A DNA stretch of 64,000 nt from Neisseria mucosa (GTDB lineage Bacteria > Pseudomonadota > Gammaproteobacteria > Burkholderiales > Neisseriaceae): contig NZ_CP053939.1 of NCBI RefSeq assembly GCF_013267835.1, forward strand, positions 372,001-436,000, in the 5' to 3' direction. A program made the position numbers and the translations under genes. The notes under the pieces were generated by a model. It ran no database searches. It saw only the letters and a program-made list of their open reading frames with translations, and was not told where the DNA came from. Below are positions 1-7,230 of the stretch, one piece after another; the stretch's first letter is position 1, and every line of letters starts with the position of its first letter.

Positions 1-21
1 TTTTAACGGGGGATGTTTGAA

Positions 22-624
22 ATGAAAATGTTTGGGCGCGGATTGACCGTGCTGGTGTTGTGTGCGCTGACGGCTGCGGGCGGCTGGTTTTATGCCCTGC
101 ATGGTCAGAACGAAGAACATCAGGTTTTGTCCCGTGAAGGGGTTTTGATGCAGATTAAGCAGATGAACCGCTTGGAAAGTACGGCGTTTTATATCGATAC
201 GATTATCCGTACGGAGAAAAAAGGGGATTGGCGCAGGCTGTGGCAGGATTCGCAAAGCGGTATTTTTATTGTGCGCGGTAAGGTGTTGGCCGGTTTGGAC
301 TTGGACAAATTAGGCGCGGACAATGTCAATATTGTGGATGACAAAGTCTTAATCAGCCTGCCGGCGGTGGAAATTTTGAGCGTGGATTTGGAAAATATCG
401 AAGTGTACGATATTCAGACCGGCTCGTTTAATTTGCTGCCTATGGATAAGTCGGTATTTAAGACAGTGCAGGAAGAGGCGAGACGGCAGGTGTTGCAAAG
501 CGCGTGTAAGGCTGAGATTTTGGAACATGCCAACCGTCAGGCGCAAATGCAGTTGGAAAACCTGTTTGCATTGACGCAGACGAAGGTGTCCGTCTATCCG
601 GCTGCGGTAGGGAAGTGCGGTTAA
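22..624 (+). CDS. DUF4230 family membrane-anchored protein
   Basis: The protein is 200 aa when started at the ATG at 22. That start is preferred because a GGGGGA ribosome site at 8-13 sits 8 nt before it, whereas an ATG at 13 would overlap this site. One N-terminal hydrophobic segment (about residues 6-25) is probably an uncleaved anchor or signal, so the rest should be periplasmic. The body matches the DUF4230 pattern, with a short beta-rich core around GIFIVRGKVLAGLDL and a long C-terminal helix. The function of the family is unknown. It lies upstream of and convergent to amiC, and an uptake-sequence hairpin separates the two. Confidence 0.7.
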   Translation: MKMFGRGLTVLVLCALTAAGGWFYALHGQNEEHQVLSREGVLMQIKQMNRLESTAFYIDTIIRTEKKGDWRRLWQDSQSGIFIVRGKVLAGLDLDKLGADNVNIVDDKVLISLPAVEILSVDLENIEVYDIQTGSFNLLPMDKSVFKTVQEEARRQVLQSACKAEILEHANRQAQMQLENLFALTQTKVSVYPAAVGKCG

Positions 625-643
625 ATAGATTGCTTGCAAAGAT

Positions 644-675
644 AAGGCCGTCTGAAAATTTTTCAGACGGCCTTT
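644..675. terminator. DUS inverted-repeat terminator
   Basis: Facing copies of AGGCCGTCTGAA form a perfect stem ending in CCTTT. It lies between the convergent DUF4230 gene and amiC and could stop transcription from both sides. Confidence 0.75.
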
Positions 676-689
676 GTTTCATCAAGCCA

Positions 690-1937
690 TTATCCGCGGC
701 GTAAAACGGCGGTATTGATGTATTTTTGAATGCCTGATGCAATGGCTTGGGCGCATTGTTGGCGGAATGATTCGCTGCCGAGCAGCCGCTCTTCGGTAGG
801 GTTGGAGAGGAAGGCGGTTTCCACCAAAATGGACGGAACGTCCGGAGCGCGAAGGACGGCAAAGTTGGCTTCGTCAACGCGGCCTTTGTGCAGTTGGTTG
901 AGTTTACCCAATTCGGTCAGCACCAAATGGCCGAGTTTGCGGCTGTCGCGCAGGGTTGCGGTTTGGGTCATGTCCAAAATCGTGTTGTCAACATTGCGGT
1001 TGCCACTGGTCTGAATGCCGCCGATGGCGTCGGCGTTGTTTTGAGTTTGGGCCAGGAATTTTGCCGCCGAGCTGGTCGCGCCTTTGGTATTGAGCATGTA
1101 CACGCCGGTACCGCGTGCGGACGGGCTGGTAAAGGCATCGGCGTGAATGGAAACAAATACGTCGGCATTGCGCGCGCGGCCTTTGGCGACGCGGATGCCC
1201 AAGGGAATGAAGATGTCTTCGTTGCGCGTCATGAATACGTTGTAACCCAAGGCTTCGAGGCGTTTTTTGGTTTCGCGTGCGATGGAGAGTACGACGTTTT
1301 TCTCTTTGAGGCCGCTCGGTCCGATGGCACCGGGGTCTTCGCCGCCGTGGCCGGGGTCGAGCATGATCACGGGACGGCGGTTGCCGCCGCTGCCGCGATT
1401 GCTTTTAGGGGCAGGGGTGTCGTATGCGGTGTTGGTATTGGGACGTTGTTTGGGGACGCTGCCGTTGAGCAGGGCCATCATCGGGTCGTTGGCATCTGCG
1501 CCGTGCGGATAGAGGTCGATAACCAAGCGGTTTCTGAAGTTGCCGACGGGGGCGAGCGCAAAGACTTGCGGATGGGTGCTTTGTTTGAGGTCGATGACGA
1601 TACGCACGGTGCTGGGCGTATTTTGACCGGCGCGGATGCTGCGGATGAAAGGGTCGTCAGACAGCACTTTGCTGGAAATGCCTTGCAGGACGCTGTTGAT
1701 TTCCGCTCCTTGAATATCCACAACCAACCGGTTGGGGTTGTCCAACATAAAATGTTGGTATTTCATCGAGTGGTTGCTCTCAAGGGTAACGCGTGTGTAG
1801 GCGTTCGCCGGCCAAATGCGGACGGCAAGGAATTGCGCAGGAGAGGCCGGTTTGGCCAATGCGGCACCAACGGGCGTGAGGGTGAGAAATAGTCCTGTGC
1901 CTTGACGGAGAATGTGTCTTCTAGTTAATTTGACCAT
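690..1937 (-). CDS. amiC: N-acetylmuramoyl-L-alanine amidase AmiC
   Basis: A zinc amidase that cuts the bond between MurNAc and the stem peptide of peptidoglycan, needed for daughter-cell separation. The N-terminus (TRRHILRQ, then a hydrophobic stretch ending ALA) looks like a twin-arginine signal, so export in folded form is likely. An AMIN targeting domain spans about residues 35-145, followed by a linker and the Amidase_3 domain from about 188. Visible zinc ligands are His197 in DPGHGG and His265 in SIHAD, with a catalytic Glu in SILVETAFLS near the C-terminus. The start overlaps the 3' end of tsaE by 13 nt, so the two are probably translationally coupled. At 415 aa it has the usual length. 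Confidence 0.93.
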   Translation of the reverse strand: MVKLTRRHILRQGTGLFLTLTPVGAALAKPASPAQFLAVRIWPANAYTRVTLESNHSMKYQHFMLDNPNRLVVDIQGAEINSVLQGISSKVLSDDPFIRSIRAGQNTPSTVRIVIDLKQSTHPQVFALAPVGNFRNRLVIDLYPHGADANDPMMALLNGSVPKQRPNTNTAYDTPAPKSNRGSGGNRRPVIMLDPGHGGEDPGAIGPSGLKEKNVVLSIARETKKRLEALGYNVFMTRNEDIFIPLGIRVAKGRARNADVFVSIHADAFTSPSARGTGVYMLNTKGATSSAAKFLAQTQNNADAIGGIQTSGNRNVDNTILDMTQTATLRDSRKLGHLVLTELGKLNQLHKGRVDEANFAVLRAPDVPSILVETAFLSNPTEERLLGSESFRQQCAQAIASGIQKYINTAVLRRG

Positions 1938-2395
1938 GATTCTAAACTTTTTCGGCCTTGGTTTGTGTGGGCGGAAAAGGTGCAGGTTCTGCCCTTATCG
2001 GTGTACGTCAATGTAATGGTAATGTCTGCCGGAGGTGTGAATTCCCCGCCTTGCTGCGGCCATTCGATGAGGCAGATGCTGTCGGGCGCAAACAATTCGT
2101 CCAAACCGGCATCTTCCCATTCCTCGGGCATAGTAAAGCGGTAGAGGTCGAAATGGTGGAGGGTGAATGTATCCAGCGGATAAGATTCGACAATGGTGTA
2201 AGTCGGGCTTTTGACTGCACCAGTATACCCCAGTCCGCGCAAAATCCCGCGTGTCAGCGTGGTTTTGCCTGCACCCAGCCCGCCTTCAAGATAGATGGTC
2301 AGCGGAGCGGAAAGCTGCTTGCTCCATTCTTCACCCAGTTTCAGGGTTGCTTCTTCATCGGGCAGAAAACGGGTGTACAGTCCGTTTGAGTGCAT
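1925..2395 (-). CDS. tsaE: tRNA threonylcarbamoyladenosine biosynthesis ATPase TsaE
   Basis: TsaE (YjeE) is the ATPase that works with TsaB and TsaD to make the t6A37 modification of ANN-decoding tRNAs. Walker A is seen as EGGLGAGKTT (about residues 37-46). The family features SPTYTIV, HHFDLYRF and LIEWPQQG follow in the right order. At 156 aa it has the normal length. It overlaps amiC by 13 nt; a tsaE-amiC pair is a common proteobacterial arrangement. Confidence 0.94.
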   Translation of the reverse strand: MHSNGLYTRFLPDEEATLKLGEEWSKQLSAPLTIYLEGGLGAGKTTLTRGILRGLGYTGAVKSPTYTIVESYPLDTFTLHHFDLYRFTMPEEWEDAGLDELFAPDSICLIEWPQQGGEFTPPADITITLTYTDKGRTCTFSAHTNQGRKSLESWSN

Positions 2396-2489
2396 GGAAT
2401 AGGCCTTGTCGTTTAAAAGGCTTAATTATGATGGAATTGGAGGCGTTTGCAAACCTGATAGACGATAAAGTTAGATAAAGATAGTGTTG

Positions 2490-2522
2490 AGGCCGTCTGA
2501 AAACGGAATTCAGACGGCCTTT
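2490..2522. terminator. DUS inverted-repeat hairpin
   Basis: AGGCCGTCTGAA and its complement are separated by 7 nt. It lies between the divergent tsaE and pheA, so it may act mainly as a paired uptake sequence. A read-through stop into pheA is possible. Confidence 0.5.
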
Positions 2523-2566
2523 AATGTTAAAATGAAAATATCCCTCACAAAATTGCGAGACAGCTT

Positions 2567-3655
2567 ATGCCTTTATCCATAGACGAACAATTATTGCCGC
2601 ACCGCAATGCCATCGACAGCATCGATGCGGAAATCCTCCGTTTGCTCAACGAGCGCGCCGGTCATGCGCATGCTATCGGCGAATTGAAAGGGACAGGCGC
2701 GGTGTACCGTCCTGAACGGGAAGTGGCCGTTTTACGCCGGATTCAGGATTTGAACCGCGGCCCTTTGCCTGATGAATCAGTTACTCGACTGTTTCGCGAG
2801 ATTATGAGCGAATGTTTGGCGGTGGAGCGTCCGCTGACGATTGCCTATTTGGGTCCGAAGGGGACATTTACCCAGCAAGCCGCCATCAAACATTTCGGCC
2901 ACGCCGCACACACCATGGCGTGTACTACCATCGACAACTGCTTCAAACAGGTCGAAACGCGCCAAGCCGATTATTTAGTGGCGCCGGTGGAAAACTCGAC
3001 CGAAGGCTCGGTGGGCCGTACTTTGGACTTGCTGGCCGTAACCGCGTTGAAAGCCTGCGGCGAAGTGGTTGTCCGCATTCATCACAACCTGCTGCGTAAA
3101 GACAGCCATGAAATCGGCGGCATTACCAAAGTTTTTGCCCATGCCCAAGCCTTGGCGCAATGCAACGACTGGCTCGGCCGCAATCTGCCCAATGCCGAGC
3201 GTATCGCCGTAGCCAGCAATGCCGAAGCGGCGCGGTTGGTTGCCGAATCTGACAGCCCGAATGTGGCCGCCATTGCCGGACGTATCGCGGCGGAAATTTA
3301 TCAGTTGAGCTTTGCCGCCGAGTGTATCGAAGACGAGCCGAACAATACCACGCGCTTCTTGGTGATGGGTCATCAGGACACAGGCCGCAGCGGCAACGAC
3401 AAAACTTCTTTGGTCGTCTCCGCGCCCAACCGTGCCGGTGCCGTTACTGCTTTGTTGCAACCTTTCACCGAGTTGGGCATTTCCATGACCAAATTTGAAA
3501 GCCGCCCAAGCAAATCGGTTTTGTGGGAATACCTGTTCTTCATCGATATCGAAGGCCACCAAAGCGATGAAAATGTCCAAAAAGCCTTGCAGCTTTTGGG
3601 CGAACGCGCTTCCTTCGTGAAAGTTGTCGGCTCTTATCCGACCGTTGTTTTGTAA
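2567..3655 (+). CDS. pheA: Chorismate mutase/prephenate dehydratase (P-protein)
   Basis: A bifunctional enzyme that turns chorismate into prephenate and then phenylpyruvate in phenylalanine synthesis. Three domains are visible in 362 aa. An AroQ-type chorismate mutase covers about residues 1-90 (IDAEILRLLNERA, ending MSECLAVERP). The prephenate dehydratase covers about 95-275 (YLGPKGTFTQQA, PVENSTEGSV, TTRFLVM). An ACT domain covers about 280-362 (NRAGAVTALLQPF, FESRPSKS), the allosteric phenylalanine site in the family. No Phe-rich leader peptide lies upstream, so E. coli-style attenuation is not suggested. Confidence 0.95.
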   Translation: MPLSIDEQLLPHRNAIDSIDAEILRLLNERAGHAHAIGELKGTGAVYRPEREVAVLRRIQDLNRGPLPDESVTRLFREIMSECLAVERPLTIAYLGPKGTFTQQAAIKHFGHAAHTMACTTIDNCFKQVETRQADYLVAPVENSTEGSVGRTLDLLAVTALKACGEVVVRIHHNLLRKDSHEIGGITKVFAHAQALAQCNDWLGRNLPNAERIAVASNAEAARLVAESDSPNVAAIAGRIAAEIYQLSFAAECIEDEPNNTTRFLVMGHQDTGRSGNDKTSLVVSAPNRAGAVTALLQPFTELGISMTKFESRPSKSVLWEYLFFIDIEGHQSDENVQKALQLLGERASFVKVVGSYPTVVL

Positions 3656-3670
3656 GGATTATTGGGCATC

Positions 3671-3702
3671 AAAGGCCGTCTGAAAAGTTTTCAGACGGCC
3701 TA
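3671..3702. terminator. DUS hairpin terminator after pheA
   Basis: A perfect inverted repeat of AGGCCGTCTGAAAA directly follows pheA. It separates pheA from the rtcB promoter. Confidence 0.7.
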
Positions 3703-3762
3703 AATTATGTTTTCAATAGTTGCCATTTATGCAACATCATTGGCAGATTGATGTCAGTAAGT

Positions 3763-3792
3763 TTGCATGATTGGAAATGAACCCTCTATAAT
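3763..3792 (+). promoter_or_regulatory. Near-consensus sigma70 promoter for the leader ORF/rtcB unit
   Basis: TTGCAT at 3763-3768 and a perfect TATAAT at 3787-3792 are separated by 18 bp. The expected transcript starts near 3799, giving about 250 nt of leader before rtcB. That leader holds a short ORF and a GC hairpin. Confidence 0.75.
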
Positions 3793-3834
3793 CCGAACGT
3801 TTTTAATATTTTCATGCAAAGAAAGGAGTAAGCC

Positions 3835-3894
3835 ATGACACGCAATACTTCAATCCGCTCAATCACATTCTTTGCAGCCCAAGCGTCGGTCTGA
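3835..3894 (+). CDS. Short 19-codon leader ORF upstream of rtcB
   Basis: ATG at 3835 follows AAAGGAG at 3822-3828 by 6 nt, the best ribosome site in this region. It encodes 19 aa starting MTRNTSIRSITFF and ends at TGA 3892-3894. It sits directly behind a strong promoter and about 160 nt before rtcB. A GCCCG/CGGGC hairpin (3926-3938) lies between. No residue is repeated as in an amino-acid attenuator. A role as a translation-sensing leader peptide is inference; it could also be a small independent peptide or a chance ORF. Confidence 0.45.
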   Translation: MTRNTSIRSITFFAAQASV

Positions 3895-3925
3895 CTTTCG
3901 GATAACGCTTTTCGCATTCCATGTC

Positions 3926-3938
3926 GCCCGCTTCGGGC
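3926..3938 (+). promoter_or_regulatory. GC hairpin in the rtcB leader
   Basis: The stem GCCCG/CGGGC with a 3-nt loop lies 32 nt after the leader ORF stop. A pyrimidine-rich but weak T tract (tgctttcctt) follows, so it could be a poor terminator or attenuator. Only the base pairing is seen directly. Confidence 0.4.
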
Positions 3939-4052
3939 TGCTTTCCTTACGATTATCGGCTAGAAACCAGGCCGTCTGAACATTTCGCAGACGGTGGCTA
4001 TTTATTGTCAGCCGTTGACGGTTTCTATCCGTTTTAAAGAAAGCATAAACAC

Positions 4053-5186
4053 ATGGGCAATTATCCCCATCATATTCAAATTATTGCCGATTCAAATACA
4101 TGGATTGAAGGCAACGCTGTCGCACAGCTCGAAACCACCGCCCGATTACCGCATATGTTGCGCGTTGCCGGAATGCCGGATTTACACGCTGGGCGCGGTT
4201 ATCCGGTTGGCGCGGCATTTTTCAGCGACCGTCATTTTTATCCTGCCCTGATTGGGAACGATATCGGTTGCGGCATGGCGTTTTGGCAGACCGATTTACG
4301 CGCGGCCAAACTCAAACCGGCCAAACTCGCCAAACAGCTTGGCAACATCGATACGCCGCTAGACAAAGACGAACAGGTCGAATTATTAGGCGACGCTGTC
4401 GATATGCGCCAATTTTCAGACGGCCTTGCCGTCGGTACGATTGGCGGCGGCAATCATTTTGTCGAGTTGCAAACCGTTGACACCGTTTATCGCACCGATT
4501 TGCTTCCGCCCGATTTTGATGAAAACCATCTGCAACTGTTGGTGCATAGCGGTTCGCGCGGATTGGGCCAGCAGATTTTGCAATACCATATTGCCGCCTT
4601 CGGGCATCAAGGTTTGGCGGAAGAGGGCGAAGCGGCGGCGGCCTATCTTGCCGAACACCAAACAGCCCTTGAATTTGCCAGCCTTAACCGCCGTTTGATT
4701 GCGGCCAGAATGCTTGACCGTTGGCGCGCAGAAGGAACATGCCTGCTCGATGTCCATCATAATTTTTTGGAACAAGCCGAGATTGACGGCACAACCGGTT
4801 GGCTGCACCGAAAAGGCGCAACGCCCACTGATAAAGGCTTGGTCATGATACCCGGATCGCGCGGCGATTACAGCTATCTGATCCGACCTGCCGAAGATTG
4901 CCAGATTTCGTTGAACACATTGGCTCACGGCGCAGGTCGGAAGTGGCAGCGCGGCGAATGCAAAGGCAGGCTGTCGCATAAATACACTGCCGACAGCCTG
5001 CGCCAGACAGAATTTGGCAGCGTAGTCGTTTGTCAGGATAAGGCTTTGATTTTTGAAGAAGCGCCGCAGGCTTATAAAAGCATCGACAGCGTTATTGCCG
5101 CCATGAAAAACGCGGGTTTGATTGAATTGGTCGCGCGGTTTAAGCCTGTTTTGACTTATAAAACCGGCGGCGAGTGTGGAGCGTAA
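4053..5186 (+). CDS. rtcB: RNA ligase RtcB (PrfH-associated type)
   Basis: An Mn- and GTP-dependent ligase that joins RNA 2',3'-cyclic phosphate (or 3'-phosphate) ends to 5'-OH ends. All signature elements are present in 377 aa: Asp70 and Cys73 in GNDIGCGM, His135 in GGGNHF, His165 in VHSGSRG, the HHN at 235-237, and His292 in AHGAGR, the family's GMP-accepting histidine. It is followed by prfH with a 2-nt gap. In the RtcB-PrfH pairs studied elsewhere, PrfH releases ribosomes broken in the 16S decoding centre and RtcB reseals the cut. The ribosome site AAGAAAG before ATG 4053 is modest. Confidence 0.93.
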   Translation: MGNYPHHIQIIADSNTWIEGNAVAQLETTARLPHMLRVAGMPDLHAGRGYPVGAAFFSDRHFYPALIGNDIGCGMAFWQTDLRAAKLKPAKLAKQLGNIDTPLDKDEQVELLGDAVDMRQFSDGLAVGTIGGGNHFVELQTVDTVYRTDLLPPDFDENHLQLLVHSGSRGLGQQILQYHIAAFGHQGLAEEGEAAAAYLAEHQTALEFASLNRRLIAARMLDRWRAEGTCLLDVHHNFLEQAEIDGTTGWLHRKGATPTDKGLVMIPGSRGDYSYLIRPAEDCQISLNTLAHGAGRKWQRGECKGRLSHKYTADSLRQTEFGSVVVCQDKALIFEEAPQAYKSIDSVIAAMKNAGLIELVARFKPVLTYKTGGECGA

Positions 5187-5188
5187 AG

Positions 5189-5827
5189 ATGAAACAGAAT
5201 ACACCAGTGATTTATCTGCAAATTTCCACCGCGCAAGGGCCGGCAGAGTGCCGTATATTTGCCCGTTTCGTCTTGGGCAAGCTGCTTGCCGAAGCCCAAG
5301 CAAAAGGCATTGATGCCGAACTTGTTACCGAAACCGCCGATAAGCACGGCATTTTGTCGGCGACGCTCAAGTTGGAAGGGCAGAAAGCCGAAAGCCTAGC
5401 GCAAACTTGGCAGGGGACACTCCAATGGATATGCCCCAGCCCTGTCCGTCCGAAACATCCTCGCAAAAATTGGTATATAGGCGTTTTCCGTTTGCCCGAT
5501 ATGCCGCAGACGTATGAAATGCCGTCTGAAAACGGAATCGAGTTTCAAACCTGCCGTTCGGGCGGTAAAGGCGGGCAACACGTCAATAAAACCGAGAGTG
5601 CAGTCCGCGCTACCCATAAAGAAAGCGGCATTTCCGTGCGGGTCGAGAGCGAACGCAGCCAGCATGCCAATAAAAAATTGGCGGTAATGTTATTGGCGCA
5701 AAAGCTGGCGGAGCATCATGCCGGACAGGCAGGAAGTTTTGCGCAGGAGCAGCACGCGCAACTCTATCAAGTTGAGCGCGGCAATCCGAAAAGAACGTTT
5801 GTCGGTACTGCTTTTAAGGAGAAGTAA
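5189..5827 (+). CDS. prfH: Peptide chain release factor homolog PrfH
   Basis: A class I release-factor-like protein of 212 aa with the peptidyl-hydrolysis GGQ at residues 128-130 (SGGKGGQHVNKT). It lacks the normal stop-codon recognition domain, as expected for PrfH. Start ATG 5189 is chosen because TGGAG at 5177-5181 sits 7 nt before it; a GTG at 5174 lies upstream of that site. It is coupled to rtcB. An ATGCCGTCTGAA uptake sequence lies inside the gene at 5519-5530 and is translated as part of MPSENG. The likely role is rescue of ribosomes stalled by decoding-centre cleavage. Confidence 0.9.
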   Translation: MKQNTPVIYLQISTAQGPAECRIFARFVLGKLLAEAQAKGIDAELVTETADKHGILSATLKLEGQKAESLAQTWQGTLQWICPSPVRPKHPRKNWYIGVFRLPDMPQTYEMPSENGIEFQTCRSGGKGGQHVNKTESAVRATHKESGISVRVESERSQHANKKLAVMLLAQKLAEHHAGQAGSFAQEQHAQLYQVERGNPKRTFVGTAFKEK

Positions 5828-5864
5828 TTTGTCTGCCGGATAAGGAGGTATTTAAAACATAAAT

Positions 5865-5898
5865 AAAAGGCCGTCTGAAAACTTTCAGACGGCCTTTT
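5865..5898. terminator. Bidirectional DUS terminator
   Basis: A perfect inverted repeat AAAAGGCCGTCTGAAA with a T tract on both sides. It lies between the convergent prfH and the type I secretion fusion protein gene. Confidence 0.8.
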
Positions 5899-5911
5899 AT
5901 CGGTTTATCAA

Positions 5912-7141
5912 TTAGCGTTCGCTTAACGCTTGTTTCATACGCGTAATCGGCTTGATCAGGTATTGGAAGATGGTTTTTTCGCCGGTTTTGATGTCCACCG
6001 TTGCCACCATACCCGGAATAATCGGCATAGGTTTGCCGTTTTTGTCTTTCAGGGAGTTGTTTTCGGTTTGGACGAGAACGCGGTAATAGACTTGGTTCGG
6101 GTCGAGTTTCAGGTCATTGGCACGGTTTTGCATGGAGTTGCTGACGGTATCGGCGCCAACGAGGGTAACTTTGCCTTCCAGGCCGCCGTAGATGGAGTAG
6201 TCGTATGCGCTGACTTTAACCAATGCAGGTTGGCCTGTGCGGATAAAGGCGATGTCTTGCGGACGGATATAGGCTTCGACCAGCAGTTTGTCGTCAACCG
6301 GGACAATTTGCATGATGTCTTCGCCTGCGTTCACAACGCCGCCAATGGTGGTGACTTTTATGCCTTTGACGATGCCGCGCATAGGGGCGCGGATTTGCGA
6401 GCGTTCAACCGGGTCGGCACGCATGGCAACGTTTTCTTTGGATTGCGCCAGCTCGGATTCGGCTTGCAAAAGTTCGTTGTTGGCATCGGCTTTGTAGCGG
6501 TTGCGGCGCTCGGAAATTTGGGTGGCCAAGTCGGCAGACTCACGGCGCATTCTTAAGAGTTCGACTTCGGAAACCACGCCTTCGGCAACCATGGGGGCGG
6601 TAATGGCGATTTCGCGGTCAAGCGCGGCCTTGCTTTGGGAAAGGCCGCTGACGGCGTCGGTCATGGCTTGACGGCGTGCTTTGTAGGCGGCGATTTCGCG
6701 ACGGCGAAGCTCGGGACCCACGCTGTCAGGGAAGGAGAGCTTGGCGCCGTAGGCTTCGGCTTTCAAGCGGGCAACAGTGGCTTCGAGGTTTTCGACTTTG
6801 GCTTCACTTTCACGCAAAACGGCGGAGCTGCGCGTGTCGTCGAGTTTCATCAGAATCTGATCTTTCTCGACCATATCGCCTTCTTTAACCATGATTTCGG
6901 TTACGATGCCGGGGTCGAGGCTTTGGATTACTTGCTCACGGCTGCTGGGAATGATATTGCCGTTGCCGCGGGTCACTTCTTCGACCGGGCTGTTGTAAGC
7001 CCAAATAACGAAGACAACCAGGAAAATGAAGAAAAGGATGATGACCCAAAATTGACCGCTGTGTTTTTCTTTTTGAAGGGCGGCGTTGAGGTCATTGATG
7101 AGGTGTAGGTCTTTGGATTTGACGTTGTTTTCGCGGCTCAT
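5912..7141 (-). CDS. HlyD/LapC-type type I secretion membrane fusion protein
   Basis: The periplasmic adaptor of a type I secretion system, 409 aa. A short cytoplasmic N-terminus is followed by one membrane span at about residues 30-50 (WVIILFFIFLVVFVIWAY). Next come the lipoyl halves (GNGNIIPSSREQVIQS and RAPMRGIVKGIKV) around a long coiled-coil hairpin at about 105-240. A beta-barrel and a C-terminal segment with GMVATVDIKTGEKTIFQYL, the HlyD family signature, complete it. It follows the exporter ATPase gene by 89 bp and a DUS hairpin. No substrate gene is in the window. Confidence 0.9.
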   Translation of the reverse strand: MSRENNVKSKDLHLINDLNAALQKEKHSGQFWVIILFFIFLVVFVIWAYNSPVEEVTRGNGNIIPSSREQVIQSLDPGIVTEIMVKEGDMVEKDQILMKLDDTRSSAVLRESEAKVENLEATVARLKAEAYGAKLSFPDSVGPELRRREIAAYKARRQAMTDAVSGLSQSKAALDREIAITAPMVAEGVVSEVELLRMRRESADLATQISERRNRYKADANNELLQAESELAQSKENVAMRADPVERSQIRAPMRGIVKGIKVTTIGGVVNAGEDIMQIVPVDDKLLVEAYIRPQDIAFIRTGQPALVKVSAYDYSIYGGLEGKVTLVGADTVSNSMQNRANDLKLDPNQVYYRVLVQTENNSLKDKNGKPMPIIPGMVATVDIKTGEKTIFQYLIKPITRMKQALSER

Positions 7142-7186
7142 AATCGTGTGTCTTTATTGTGTTTGGTGGATTTTAACCATTAGGGC

Positions 7187-7227
7187 AGGCCGTCTGAAAG
7201 GGTAAGTAGGTTTTCAGACGGCCTTTT
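7187..7227. terminator. DUS hairpin between exporter and fusion protein genes
   Basis: An inverted repeat of GGCCGTCTGAAA with a 14-nt loop between two same-strand genes. It could reduce expression of the downstream fusion protein. Confidence 0.5.
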
Positions 7228-7230
7228 GCT

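Noticed and set aside
613..621. Second AAGTGCGGT (Haemophilus uptake core) at the end of the DUF4230 gene
   Set aside because: It encodes the last residues in a gene of normal composition and lacks a proper AT-rich tail. One chance match to a 9-mer is expected in a window of this size.
888..1892. Long plus-strand open frame of 334 codons opposite amiC
   Set aside because: It is the antisense shadow of amiC. It has no ribosome site, and its Gly/Val/Ala-rich reading has no protein-like motifs.
3835..3894. The 19-codon ORF as a pheA leader peptide
   Set aside because: It lies downstream of pheA and beyond its terminator, and has no phenylalanine run beyond one FF pair.
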